NCBI GenBank assembly: GCA_017993235.1
Contig: JAGONC010000027.1
Span: 1 to 44,248, forward strand
Source of the DNA: Lentimicrobiaceae bacterium
GTDB taxonomy: Bacteria > Bacteroidota > Bacteroidia > Bacteroidales > JAGONC01
Direction: 5' to 3'
DNA: 44,248 bases
This document shows positions 15,082 through 22,271 of this stretch, piece by piece. Under the pieces are notes generated by a model. It worked only from the letters and a program-made list of their open reading frames with translations, made no database searches and had not been told where the DNA came from. Position 1 is the stretch's first letter, and the number at the start of each line of letters is the position of its first letter. Both the position numbers and the translations under genes were made by a program.

Positions 15082-16590
15082 ATGATTGTCGATTCACGGG
15101 GAGCGGGTACTTTGACCTTGTATACCTGTGTCCGGTTGCTGATGTTTCTTTATCGTCAGAAATCCAACCACTTTTCTGACGGCTGGCGAAAAACAACGGA
15201 AGTTCATCATCGCACCGAACAGTCAAAATATATCGGGAGTATTTTAAACTTGGCTGTCTGCCCGGAAGATTCAGAGAATGAAAGATCTTTTTTTGATCGA
15301 GTAATCGCTCATCTTCGTGAAGTATTCAAGGAAACACCGGATACCCATTTTTCGCTGTCTTGGAGTAGATTTGCCGTCAAACGCGTTGTAAACAACTTTA
15401 TTGATTTTACCCGTATTTCGTTTTTGAAAAATGGCGCAATCAGTAACATGATTTTTTATCCCGGTACTGATTTTCCATTACCTCCGGCCCAAGAATCCAA
15501 TTTACAGGAGATCATTATTATCATTCAGGATTCCTATAACCTGACAAAAGATTTGCCGGATAAAAGACGACCGCTGGCCCTGTGGAAAATGGTATTGGAC
15601 AAAATTGCGGGAAACAGCAGCAAAAACAAAAATCCGGAAATTATTCACCTTGCGCAGCGTATACTCGGTTCAACCTGGATCAACTTCCTCGATGTCGGGG
15701 CGGATCAGGGACTCAGGAAACAGCCTCATTGGTTTTATAACCAGAAAAATTCCGGTTTCGGAATCATTAATATCCATTGCCGGTATGGTTCAGAATTTAA
15801 CTGGACGGATTTATGGTTGCAGATCAGTCACACAGGCATGGACGGAAGAGCAGGGGCGAAATTGCAGAGCAGGATAAAGAGGAAAATGGGAATTTTCAAT
15901 GAGGCCATGAAATTCCCGCGCGATTTCTCTGTTCCCGGGGAGTTTGCCTATTTCAGGGTGCCTGGACAGAATGTTTTTACCGGAAGCGGATTCACAGATT
16001 TCACTGATGTCATCAGAGAAACCAGTGCCCTTGCTCCTGAGTATGGTAAGATTCTTCCGATAGCCATACTCATCTGGGGCCTTGCTACCCGACCACCCTT
16101 CAGGGGAAAAAAGTTCAACATACCGGTTGATGTTCCGGCGAATGAGACCCATGACAGAACCGTGGGATTCGTTTTCACAAAACCAAAATATTTTATGGAT
16201 CACTTTCCCGGTAAGGAAGCATTTAGGAAATACCTTGATGATTTTAATGAACAGGTTATTGGAGCCAGGTACCGTTCAGCCCTTAATTACTATTTCCTTG
16301 AATCCTCACTCATGGTTCCTCACTGGATTCTCATCCTGATGCTTAAATTCATGAAGCCGTCACTGCATGCACTGACTGGCAGTGTTTGCGTTACAATCAT
16401 TGAAGGGCTTGAGTACCTCATACCACCTCTGAGTGACAATATCGATACAATGATCTCGGTTGCTCTACCGGTAAGAACCGATAAAATTACCGCTTGTGTA
16501 TCGGTAAGGTCCTCTTACGAAAATATTGCACCCATGTTTGATGCGGTGAAATCTGTCGCAGAAGCACCTCCTTTTCGGACTATTCATTAA
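15082..16590 (+). CDS. CAT-superfamily acyltransferase (condensation/WS-DGAT-like)
   Basis: A 502-residue protein of the chloramphenicol acetyltransferase-like superfamily. The active-site signature HxxxDG is present as SHTGMDGRAG (His250, Asp254), inside the usual beta-strand context (WTDLWLQISHTGMDG). Upstream residues ~20-240 and downstream ~330-500 would form the two CAT-like lobes; the C-terminal lobe includes TGSVCVTIIEGLEYL and DTMISVALPVRTDKITACVSV. Family members transfer acyl groups to hydroxyls or amines (PapA, WS/DGAT, NRPS condensation). No carrier or adenylation domains are present, so transfer to a small lipid-like acceptor is likely. It starts 19 bp after a good promoter. Confidence 0.75.
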   Translation: MIVDSRGAGTLTLYTCVRLLMFLYRQKSNHFSDGWRKTTEVHHRTEQSKYIGSILNLAVCPEDSENERSFFDRVIAHLREVFKETPDTHFSLSWSRFAVKRVVNNFIDFTRISFLKNGAISNMIFYPGTDFPLPPAQESNLQEIIIIIQDSYNLTKDLPDKRRPLALWKMVLDKIAGNSSKNKNPEIIHLAQRILGSTWINFLDVGADQGLRKQPHWFYNQKNSGFGIINIHCRYGSEFNWTDLWLQISHTGMDGRAGAKLQSRIKRKMGIFNEAMKFPRDFSVPGEFAYFRVPGQNVFTGSGFTDFTDVIRETSALAPEYGKILPIAILIWGLATRPPFRGKKFNIPVDVPANETHDRTVGFVFTKPKYFMDHFPGKEAFRKYLDDFNEQVIGARYRSALNYYFLESSLMVPHWILILMLKFMKPSLHALTGSVCVTIIEGLEYLIPPLSDNIDTMISVALPVRTDKITACVSVRSSYENIAPMFDAVKSVAEAPPFRTIH

Positions 16591-16603
16591 TCATGGAGAA
16601 CGG

Positions 16604-17539
16604 ATGAAAATTGCTATCCTCGTAAACTATTCAGCCAATCACAACCGGGCTGAAAAGAGGTGGAATAAGATAAAAGAAGATATCCTACGGGAAATTCCCG
16701 TCGATTGCATTGTCATGGAGTTCCATCCACCGTTTGACACAGAAGAATGCATCAGGATATTGATCCAGGAGCATGGAATTGAGGGTGTAATCTCCGCCGG
16801 AGGAGATGGAAGTGTAAACCGGGTATTGAACGCGATTATGAACCTGAAACATTCAGGTTTGCCGAAAATTCAACTTGGAGCCATTGGCCTTGGATCCAGT
16901 AATGATTTCCTGAAGCCGGTCACAACCAGAGTCGGAGGATTCCCTGTAAGAATAAATGTAAACCAATCTTCGTTTGCAGACGTGGGCCAGGTATCTTTTA
17001 TTAAGACGGATGGACAAAGTAGTTCACTGTATTTCGTGGTCAATGCCAGTTTGGGGGTGACAGCAGAAGCTAATCTGCTATTCAATAAGGGTGATTACTT
17101 CCTGAATAACATGAAATCATTGTCCGTCAAGACTGCCATTCTTTATGCAGCACTGAGAACCATCATACGATTCAGGAACAAATCCATTCAGGTTCTATAT
17201 GACCGGGTGGAGAAGACATTTAATATGACCAATGTCAGTGTGGTCAAGAATCCGAATATATCAGGTAATTTCAGGTATGACCAGAAAATTTTACCGGATG
17301 ATGGATACCTGGGTCTTAATTACTGTCACGATATGAACAAAATCGAATTGCTGAGGACGTTGATGGATCTCTTCAAAGGAAGGTTCTCAGGGAAAAGGAA
17401 ACGTGTCTCGGCGCTGGTAAGGCAAGTTAAAGTAGATTCCCCGAATTTCCTGGCACTTGAAGTGGATGGCGAGGTCCTTCTGGCAAAGAATATTGAATTT
17501 TCAATCCTTCCGGGGGCTATCCGTCTTGCCGGAAATTAA
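16604..17539 (+). CDS. diacylglycerol-kinase-family lipid kinase
   Basis: A 311-residue DAGK_cat family kinase. The nucleotide-binding motif is SAGGDGSVNRVLNAI (GGDGS at 66-70), with the partner loop GAIGLGSSNDFLKP near 94-105. ADVGQVSF, FVVNASLGVTAEANLLF and the C-terminal FLALEVDGEVLLAKNIEFSILPGAIRL are standard. It is expected to phosphorylate the hydroxyl of a diacylglycerol, sphingoid base, ceramide or related lipid using ATP at the inner membrane face. The start lies 13 bp after the acyltransferase stop and the UbiA gene follows 8 bp later, so these three are one operon. The true substrate may differ from diacylglycerol. Confidence 0.93.
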   Translation: MKIAILVNYSANHNRAEKRWNKIKEDILREIPVDCIVMEFHPPFDTEECIRILIQEHGIEGVISAGGDGSVNRVLNAIMNLKHSGLPKIQLGAIGLGSSNDFLKPVTTRVGGFPVRINVNQSSFADVGQVSFIKTDGQSSSLYFVVNASLGVTAEANLLFNKGDYFLNNMKSLSVKTAILYAALRTIIRFRNKSIQVLYDRVEKTFNMTNVSVVKNPNISGNFRYDQKILPDDGYLGLNYCHDMNKIELLRTLMDLFKGRFSGKRKRVSALVRQVKVDSPNFLALEVDGEVLLAKNIEFSILPGAIRLAGN

Positions 17540-17547
17540 ATAATTAT

Positions 17548-18522
17548 ATGAAAGAAAAAAAATCTTATGCACCGGTTTTATCTTGGAAGTTTTGGAAAGC
17601 TGTTTTTATTCATCTCAGACCCTATCTGCTTTTTATCTCCGGTGTTGCGGGGCTGGCAGGAATGGCTGTCGCTCCTTCTGAAAACATCAGCCTGGAAGTT
17701 TTTCTGATAGCTTTTATTCCATTCTTCCTTGGATACGGATTTGGACAGGCATTGACTGATTGCTTTCAAATAGATACTGATACTATTTCTGCTCCCTACC
17801 GGCCATTGTCAAAGGGAGAGATCTCTCCGTGGGCACTTGGAATAGTCAGTCTTACCGGCCTTGTTCTGATCGGATTTGCACTGGTCTGGCTGAATTTTTA
17901 CAACCTGATTTTCGGAATGCTGAGTATCATTGGCCTGGCAACCTATTCTTACTTTAAAAGAAATTTCTGGGTAGCCGGGCCTTTCTACAATGCCTGGATT
18001 GTTACGCTGCTTCCAGTGATGGGCTTTCTGGCTGTAACGGGGGCCAAACCCGGAGATCTGATCAATAAAACGATGATCTTCCAGGTGCTTTTGACCTTTT
18101 TTGCTTACGCTAATTTTGTGGTAATCGGGTATTTGAAGGATATCTCAGCTGACCGGGCGACTCATTACAAAACATTCCCTGTAGTTTTCGGATGGAATAA
18201 GACCATCATTGCTGGTGATTTAAATGTGCTGTGCAGTATAGTCATTTCTTACCTGCTGTTGGGTAATGTAATGAATATCAGTTTTATTATTTTTCTCCTG
18301 GCATCCTTTATTGCTATTTCCGGTCAGATCTTCGGCCATCTGACGAAGCGAAAGGAAGAATCAAACGCTGTTTTTCCTATCATCTCCACAGTACGTAGTT
18401 TCATCTTATGGCATCTTGCTGTCGTTCTTCATTACCATCCGGGCTGGCTGATCTTTTGTGCAATCTTTTATTCCTGTTTTGAATTATCTCTTTATTTCAG
18501 GCCTGAAAAAAGTCAGATTTAA
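17548..18522 (+). CDS. UbiA-family prenyltransferase
   Basis: A 324-residue integral membrane protein with about eight or nine helices, of the UbiA superfamily (prenyl transfer from a prenyl diphosphate to an aromatic, glycerol-type or other acceptor). The first motif region is GQALTDCFQIDTDTISAPYRPLSKG. The pattern NDxxDxxxD...RP-s-G is altered: Thr70 for Asn and Gln74 for the second Asp, while Asp71, Asp78 and RPLSKG remain. The second motif is intact (YLKDISADRATHYKTFPVVFG). It is last in the operon with the acyltransferase and lipid kinase and ends convergently 5 bp from the next gene. The changed motif may mean an unusual substrate. Confidence 0.88.
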   Translation: MKEKKSYAPVLSWKFWKAVFIHLRPYLLFISGVAGLAGMAVAPSENISLEVFLIAFIPFFLGYGFGQALTDCFQIDTDTISAPYRPLSKGEISPWALGIVSLTGLVLIGFALVWLNFYNLIFGMLSIIGLATYSYFKRNFWVAGPFYNAWIVTLLPVMGFLAVTGAKPGDLINKTMIFQVLLTFFAYANFVVIGYLKDISADRATHYKTFPVVFGWNKTIIAGDLNVLCSIVISYLLLGNVMNISFIIFLLASFIAISGQIFGHLTKRKEESNAVFPIISTVRSFILWHLAVVLHYHPGWLIFCAIFYSCFELSLYFRPEKSQI

Positions 18523-18527
18523 AATGA

Positions 18528-18950
18528 TTAATGTATTGATTTGTACCAGGATACAAAGTAGATCACCCCAAGGAATAACATGTAAAGGTCACCGATCCAG
18601 ATTAAGAAAGCGGGCAGTGGTTTCATGGGAAATCCTATGAAAATGAGGGCATATGTGAGTGCAATAAAGCATAACCACGACAGGATGCAACTAATCAACC
18701 GGTTAGTCGATCTGAATGACCCTGTCAGCAGGACAAAAGTCTGCCAGAATCCGAAAAGTAATAGTCCAGTTCCGGCTGCAATCCAGAAATAATCAGGCAG
18801 GATGTCAGTTTTACTGATAAAGGACTCAGTCTGCCGAAAGAAAAAGATAAACAGAATAGCAAGTCCATAATTAAGGACTGTATCGAAAATAAAGAACCGG
18901 TAAGAGATTGAAAATCCGGTCGCACCATCAGGCTTTATCATATTTTCCAA
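18528..18950 (-). CDS. four-helix integral membrane protein, unknown family
   Basis: A 140-residue protein with four hydrophobic helices (about 20-40, 53-73, 83-103 and 111-135) and little else; short loops, no conserved catalytic residues that I recognise. Its layout resembles small DoxX/EXPERA-like or DUF4345-like membrane proteins, but no motif is decisive. It lies 19 bp downstream of the DUF3089 gene on the same strand and is probably the last gene of that unit, so it belongs to the lipid-like cluster by position. Confidence 0.7.
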   Translation of the reverse strand: MENMIKPDGATGFSISYRFFIFDTVLNYGLAILFIFFFRQTESFISKTDILPDYFWIAAGTGLLLFGFWQTFVLLTGSFRSTNRLISCILSWLCFIALTYALIFIGFPMKPLPAFLIWIGDLYMLFLGVIYFVSWYKSIH

Positions 18951-18969
18951 TTGTTATTAAATTGTACGG

Positions 18970-20058
18970 TCATTCGTGAACTTTATTGCTGAGCGAGGAC
19001 TGCAGCTTATGGTCAGTAAAATATGCATCGATTCTCTCCCTGACATTTCTACGGATATTCATGAAAAAAAGATCGAAATCCATAAGCACATAGTTTTTTA
19101 AAGGTAATGGCCAAAAAGTGAACGGTTTCCGGTTCCATATCCAAAGTACACCTTTTTCACATTTCACAGCAATACAATTTTTATAGATTTTTTTTAAACC
19201 AGGGGAAATTCCACCTTCGTGCTTCTCAAAACCAGCATAATCCTCCATGCAATTCCATGTGAAAGGATTTGTACAAACAGCAGATTTATAACCCTCCACG
19301 AAATAATTTGGCTTGATTCCATGGCCAAAAGTGCTCCAGGAGGCAAAACAATGGGTCTGCAGAGGGAAGCTCCCTGGCGGAAAATTACGGAATACATCCC
19401 TTTGCAGAGGCATTCCAGGCAGGTATGCCACGATAAGTTTCTGTGCCAAGTTTTGTCCATCAAAAAATTCATGTATTAGTCGGGAGGCATGTTCTACCCC
19501 CTGACTATGCCCGGCAATCACCAATGGACGTTCATTATTAAAATTTTTGAGATATTCCGAAAAAGCGTTCCGCACATCCTCATAAGCCAGGTCCAATGCC
19601 ATCTTTCCATTTCCTTTCCGATCGAAAAAGGAGAACAGTGTGGCCTGCCTGTAACGGGGTGCAAAAATTCTGCAGCTTTCATTGAAAATCCCAGCCTGAT
19701 TCCTGATTGCCCACTTATCGGTCATCAAATTCATTTTTAGATTTCGTGTATCTGCATTCCAGTTGAACCTGCTGACTAAAGTTGTGCGGTGAATATAAAA
19801 GAGATCGACTCTCGCTTGTGCCTGATCATCCCTGAGACCTGAACCGGGTGGCACAAGGTCAGTGACACATTTTTTCCAAGGATGTGAAGCCCAATTCCTC
19901 AGATCTGTATAATCTGGAGCCATCGGTACTTTTTCTGCCGAGAAATTCTTATGCGGCTTGATCAGCAGCAGCAGGATTCGGATGTTAATTCGAGGATTAA
20001 AAATCAGGAATGTGATAATTGCAATGAAGATTATAATGATGGTAATTGATACTGCCAT
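18970..20058 (-). CDS. DUF3089 alpha/beta-hydrolase, membrane anchored
   Basis: A 362-residue protein with an N-terminal TM anchor (residues 3-22). The DUF3089 signature is present: VDLFYIHRTTL, QAGIFNESCRIFAPRYRQATL, DVRNAFSEYLKNFNNERPLVIAGHSQGVEHASRLI (nucleophile Ser in GHSQG, near residue 180) and a conserved tail (NVRERIDAYFTDH). The fold predicts an ester or amide hydrolase, probably at a membrane face; natural substrates of DUF3089 proteins are unknown to me. It sits in a minus-strand unit after the ThiL-like gene and the oxoamine-synthase relic, which suggests lipid processing. Confidence 0.88.
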   Translation of the reverse strand: MAVSITIIIIFIAIITFLIFNPRINIRILLLLIKPHKNFSAEKVPMAPDYTDLRNWASHPWKKCVTDLVPPGSGLRDDQAQARVDLFYIHRTTLVSRFNWNADTRNLKMNLMTDKWAIRNQAGIFNESCRIFAPRYRQATLFSFFDRKGNGKMALDLAYEDVRNAFSEYLKNFNNERPLVIAGHSQGVEHASRLIHEFFDGQNLAQKLIVAYLPGMPLQRDVFRNFPPGSFPLQTHCFASWSTFGHGIKPNYFVEGYKSAVCTNPFTWNCMEDYAGFEKHEGGISPGLKKIYKNCIAVKCEKGVLWIWNRKPFTFWPLPLKNYVLMDFDLFFMNIRRNVRERIDAYFTDHKLQSSLSNKVHE

Positions 20059-20077
20059 AATTTACATGGGTCTTGAA

Positions 20078-20309
20078 TCAATTCTCTATGTATTTATTCC
20101 ACGTCTCTTCAACACATGCAACAAGTCTGTCTATTTCTTGCCTTGTATGATCAGCCATAAGGTTAATCCTGTATCGCTGGGATTTCACAGGTACTGCAGG
20201 ATATTCAATAGAATTCAGATCTCTCCTTCAGGGTTTTATTTTCTCCCGAAAGCAAGATTTCACGCATGTCCATATTTTCACCAATATCGTGAGCTCTGTT
20301 ATTGATCAT
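20078..20309 (-). pseudogene. alpha-oxoamine synthase (AONS/KBL/SPT family) deletion relic
   Basis: The first part starts at ATG 20309, 5 bp after the ThiL-like stop, and reads 34 residues beginning MINNRAHDIGENMDMREILL, then meets TGA at 20205-20207. In another frame, 20215 to TGA 20078-20080 reads NSIEYPAVPVKSQRYRINL, then MADHTRQEIDRLVACVEETW. The second piece is the conserved C-terminal block (P-VP-G-RLR-n-n-a-Ht-eeid) of PLP-dependent alpha-oxoamine synthases such as serine palmitoyltransferase, AONS or KBL. Roughly 300 central residues, including the PLP lysine, are missing. Family membership is fairly sure; the specific enzyme is not. Confidence 0.75.
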
Positions 20310-20314
20310 ACCAT

Positions 20315-21358
20315 TTAGCTTTTCCATTTTCGATCAATTTTAATCAGTTCTCCAATGTATTTTTGAATATCTCCCCCGGTTGCGTCAAACAGGTTTCGAA
20401 TCCAGCAGGTATCGATTTTAATATATACGTTGTAAATCTTCATCTGCAATTCAGGTTTAGAAATGACACTTCCGAGCTTGACAGGGCTCCAACCGCTGAT
20501 TTGAGCCCTTTCCAAAAACTGGGGAACCTTGCCGGGGGGAACCGTAAAAATCAGTTCAAATTCCCCGTGAATGCCGGCCAGAAACATCCATGGTGGGATA
20601 TTCAAAGAATTAGCAAAATCAAGTGTTTCAGGGTGGATAAAATCTTGCGGATAAAGGTCTAGTAAAAATCCTCTATTATTCAGTAGCATCAACTGGTCGA
20701 GGGTTGAGAAAAAACCATCGCTGGTATCCATACAGCAGGTTGCGAAGTCCAGTAATATCATTCCCTCCTTCTGCCTGGCATAAGGCTTAAAGCAGACAGA
20801 AGGTGGAAAGCCGGATGCCTCAGCCCCAAGAATGCTGAATGCGTAACTGTTACCTGATCCGGGCTTCTCTGAAATGAAAAGAATATCTCCTGGTTGACAC
20901 CCGACACGCGTCAGTAATCGTTTTCTGTTGATCATCCCGATTGCGGTACCCCCCATTTGGAAAACGGATGAGCGGTTGGTGTCACCACCCAGAACCGGTA
21001 ATTTGCAGAACTCGCTGGCATCTTTTATACCGTTTTGAAGATTCCGGATCAAGGATTCTTCGAGGTAGTCAGGTATTGTTTCGTTCAGCAAAATGCCTAA
21101 CGGTTCGGCTCCGACAGCAGCTAGATCACTGGCATTAACCATAACAGTCATCCACCCTATAAGGTAAGCCTCGGAATAAAGCCCGGTTTCAATTTCTTCG
21201 TTGATGCTATCCGTCGTTATTGCCAGAATGATCTCTGTACCGGGTATCTGGATAAGCTCGGCATCGCTTTCCTGTAAATTGTTTATTTGCCAGGGCGATT
21301 TTATAAAATCCCGGACCAGGAACTCAATGAATTTGTTTTCTATTGCATATTCAGCCAT
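20315..21358 (-). CDS. ThiL/AIR-synthase-related ATP-dependent kinase-like protein
   Basis: A 347-residue protein of the PurM/ThiL superfamily (thiamine-monophosphate kinase, selenophosphate synthetase, HypE). Motifs: ITTDSINEEIETG (metal/ATP Asp), IGWMTVMVNASDLAAVGAEP (ThiL: iG-Ka-avnlSDlaAmGa-P), VLGGDTNRS, RVGCQPGDILFISEKPGSGNS and CMDTSDGFFSTLDQL (DiSDGl). It differs from true ThiL at many positions and lacks thiamine-pathway neighbours. It heads the unit with the oxoamine-synthase relic, DUF3089 and 4-TM genes. I infer phosphorylation or phosphate activation of a pathway-specific substrate; TMP kinase activity is the alternative. Confidence 0.85.
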   Translation of the reverse strand: MAEYAIENKFIEFLVRDFIKSPWQINNLQESDAELIQIPGTEIILAITTDSINEEIETGLYSEAYLIGWMTVMVNASDLAAVGAEPLGILLNETIPDYLEESLIRNLQNGIKDASEFCKLPVLGGDTNRSSVFQMGGTAIGMINRKRLLTRVGCQPGDILFISEKPGSGNSYAFSILGAEASGFPPSVCFKPYARQKEGMILLDFATCCMDTSDGFFSTLDQLMLLNNRGFLLDLYPQDFIHPETLDFANSLNIPPWMFLAGIHGEFELIFTVPPGKVPQFLERAQISGWSPVKLGSVISKPELQMKIYNVYIKIDTCWIRNLFDATGGDIQKYIGELIKIDRKWKS

Positions 21359-21561
21359 GAAATCTGATTTTTACCTTGTTGGTTTAACGGCCAAATAAGA
21401 AACAACAAATAAAATATACCCCGTAAGGACTCTGGCGAATTATTATCAGACTTCAAGAGTAAAAAGTACTTAAAATTAAGGAAAAAATCTCTAAAAAACC
21501 AGTTTATCCGGTTTATTTTTGAGATTTTCATTTAAGTGACCGCATTAGTAATCCATTCATC

Positions 21562-21786
21562 TTGATCATTACCTTCATTTTATCATTACTTCAATGGACA
21601 TCTGAAGAAATTATAACTGCCTATAATGGGTTTTTGGCATATTATGGGACATATCAAATTTTGACAGACTCCAACTTAATTATTCATAATATTAAGGCGT
21701 GTTCATTTCCAAATTGGGTAGGACAAAATCAACAAAATGAGATTAGAATTTCGTACTTCTATCCAGCGAAACTTTATGAGACCTGA
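21562..21786 (+). pseudogene. lipocalin-like domain C-terminal fragment
   Basis: A 74-residue frame whose middle (ITAYNGFLAYYGTYQI, then HNIKACSFPNWVGQNQ) matches the conserved end of lipocalin-like DUF proteins (YiGYfGtY, tH-i--s--PnW-G--q-R). The family is normally 130-160 residues with the N-terminal strands first, which are absent here. The tail overlaps the next relic's start. It is likely a 5'-truncated remnant rather than a working gene. The 200 bp before it (21359-21561) shows nothing I can name. Confidence 0.55.
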
Positions 21787-22084
21787 AGTTGTAAATATCA
21801 TTATTAATGAATTAAGGAAATACAATCCTGAAATGATCTGAATTTTCGGATCTTATGCCAGAAACGAAAATCTCCCGGACAGCGATATTGATATCTTTGT
21901 AAAATTCAAATCTTCGCTATCACTTGTGCAGTTGGTTCATATAGAACGGATGATCTCTCAAAAACTGGGTATTAAAGCCGACCTGGTGACCATAGGCGCC
22001 ATCAGGAATAAAATTGTAAAGGAAAACATTCATAAGGATCTTCAAATCATTTATCACACCCCGAGATTCCCTGGCAAGATATAG
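21737..22084 (+). pseudogene. MntA-like minimal nucleotidyltransferase, interrupted by TGA
   Basis: Reading from ATG 21737: MRLEFRTSIQRNFMRPEVV and so on to NPEMI, then TGA at 21839-21841, and in the same frame IFGSYARNENLPDSDIDIFV and LGIKADLVTIGAIRNKIVKEN, ending at TAG 22082-22084. GSYAR-n(8)-SDIDIFV is the MNT nucleotidyltransferase signature (antitoxin of MntA/HepT pairs). The usual residue at the stop is Trp or an aliphatic, so a TGG-to-TGA change explains the break. A hepT fragment follows at once. It is not functional as read. Confidence 0.8.
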
Positions 22085-22110
22085 CGGGTATGAGGGATAA
22101 TATGATTCAG
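22063..22110 (+). pseudogene. HepT toxin fragment
   Basis: In a frame shifted from the preceding relic, 22063-22110 reads EIPWQDIAGMRDNMIQ. This is the signature just before the RNase/AMPylation site of HepT (DUF86) proteins (P-IPW--iaGmRn-liH-Y). The first ~75 residues of hepT are missing, and the catalytic His is Gln here or lost. The fragment shows that a complete mntA-hepT pair once stood here and lost most of hepT by deletion. Confidence 0.65.
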
Positions 22111-22271
22111 TATTCAGTATTTTTGATTTCTGATTTTCTGTACGATATGAGATTCAGCCAACCCATATGGTAAACTAAGAATCCTTCGAATATCGCTCCA
22201 TCGATCTATCGCTCCATTCACCTGCCATAATAAGTAAGGCTTCGTGCGGTGCAAGGCCAGCGGGATGCGAC

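Noticed and set aside
11967..21358. Assigning the cluster outright to sulfonolipid, flexirubin or sphingolipid biosynthesis
   Set aside because: No cysteate synthase, aryl-polyene ketosynthases or ceramide head-group genes are present; the oxoamine synthase is a relic. The product cannot be named from sequence.
21839..21841. In-frame TGA in the MntA-like gene as a recoded (selenocysteine or tryptophan) codon
   Set aside because: No SECIS-like hairpin is obvious, the family does not use Sec there, and the adjacent hepT is destroyed, so nonsense mutation is simpler.
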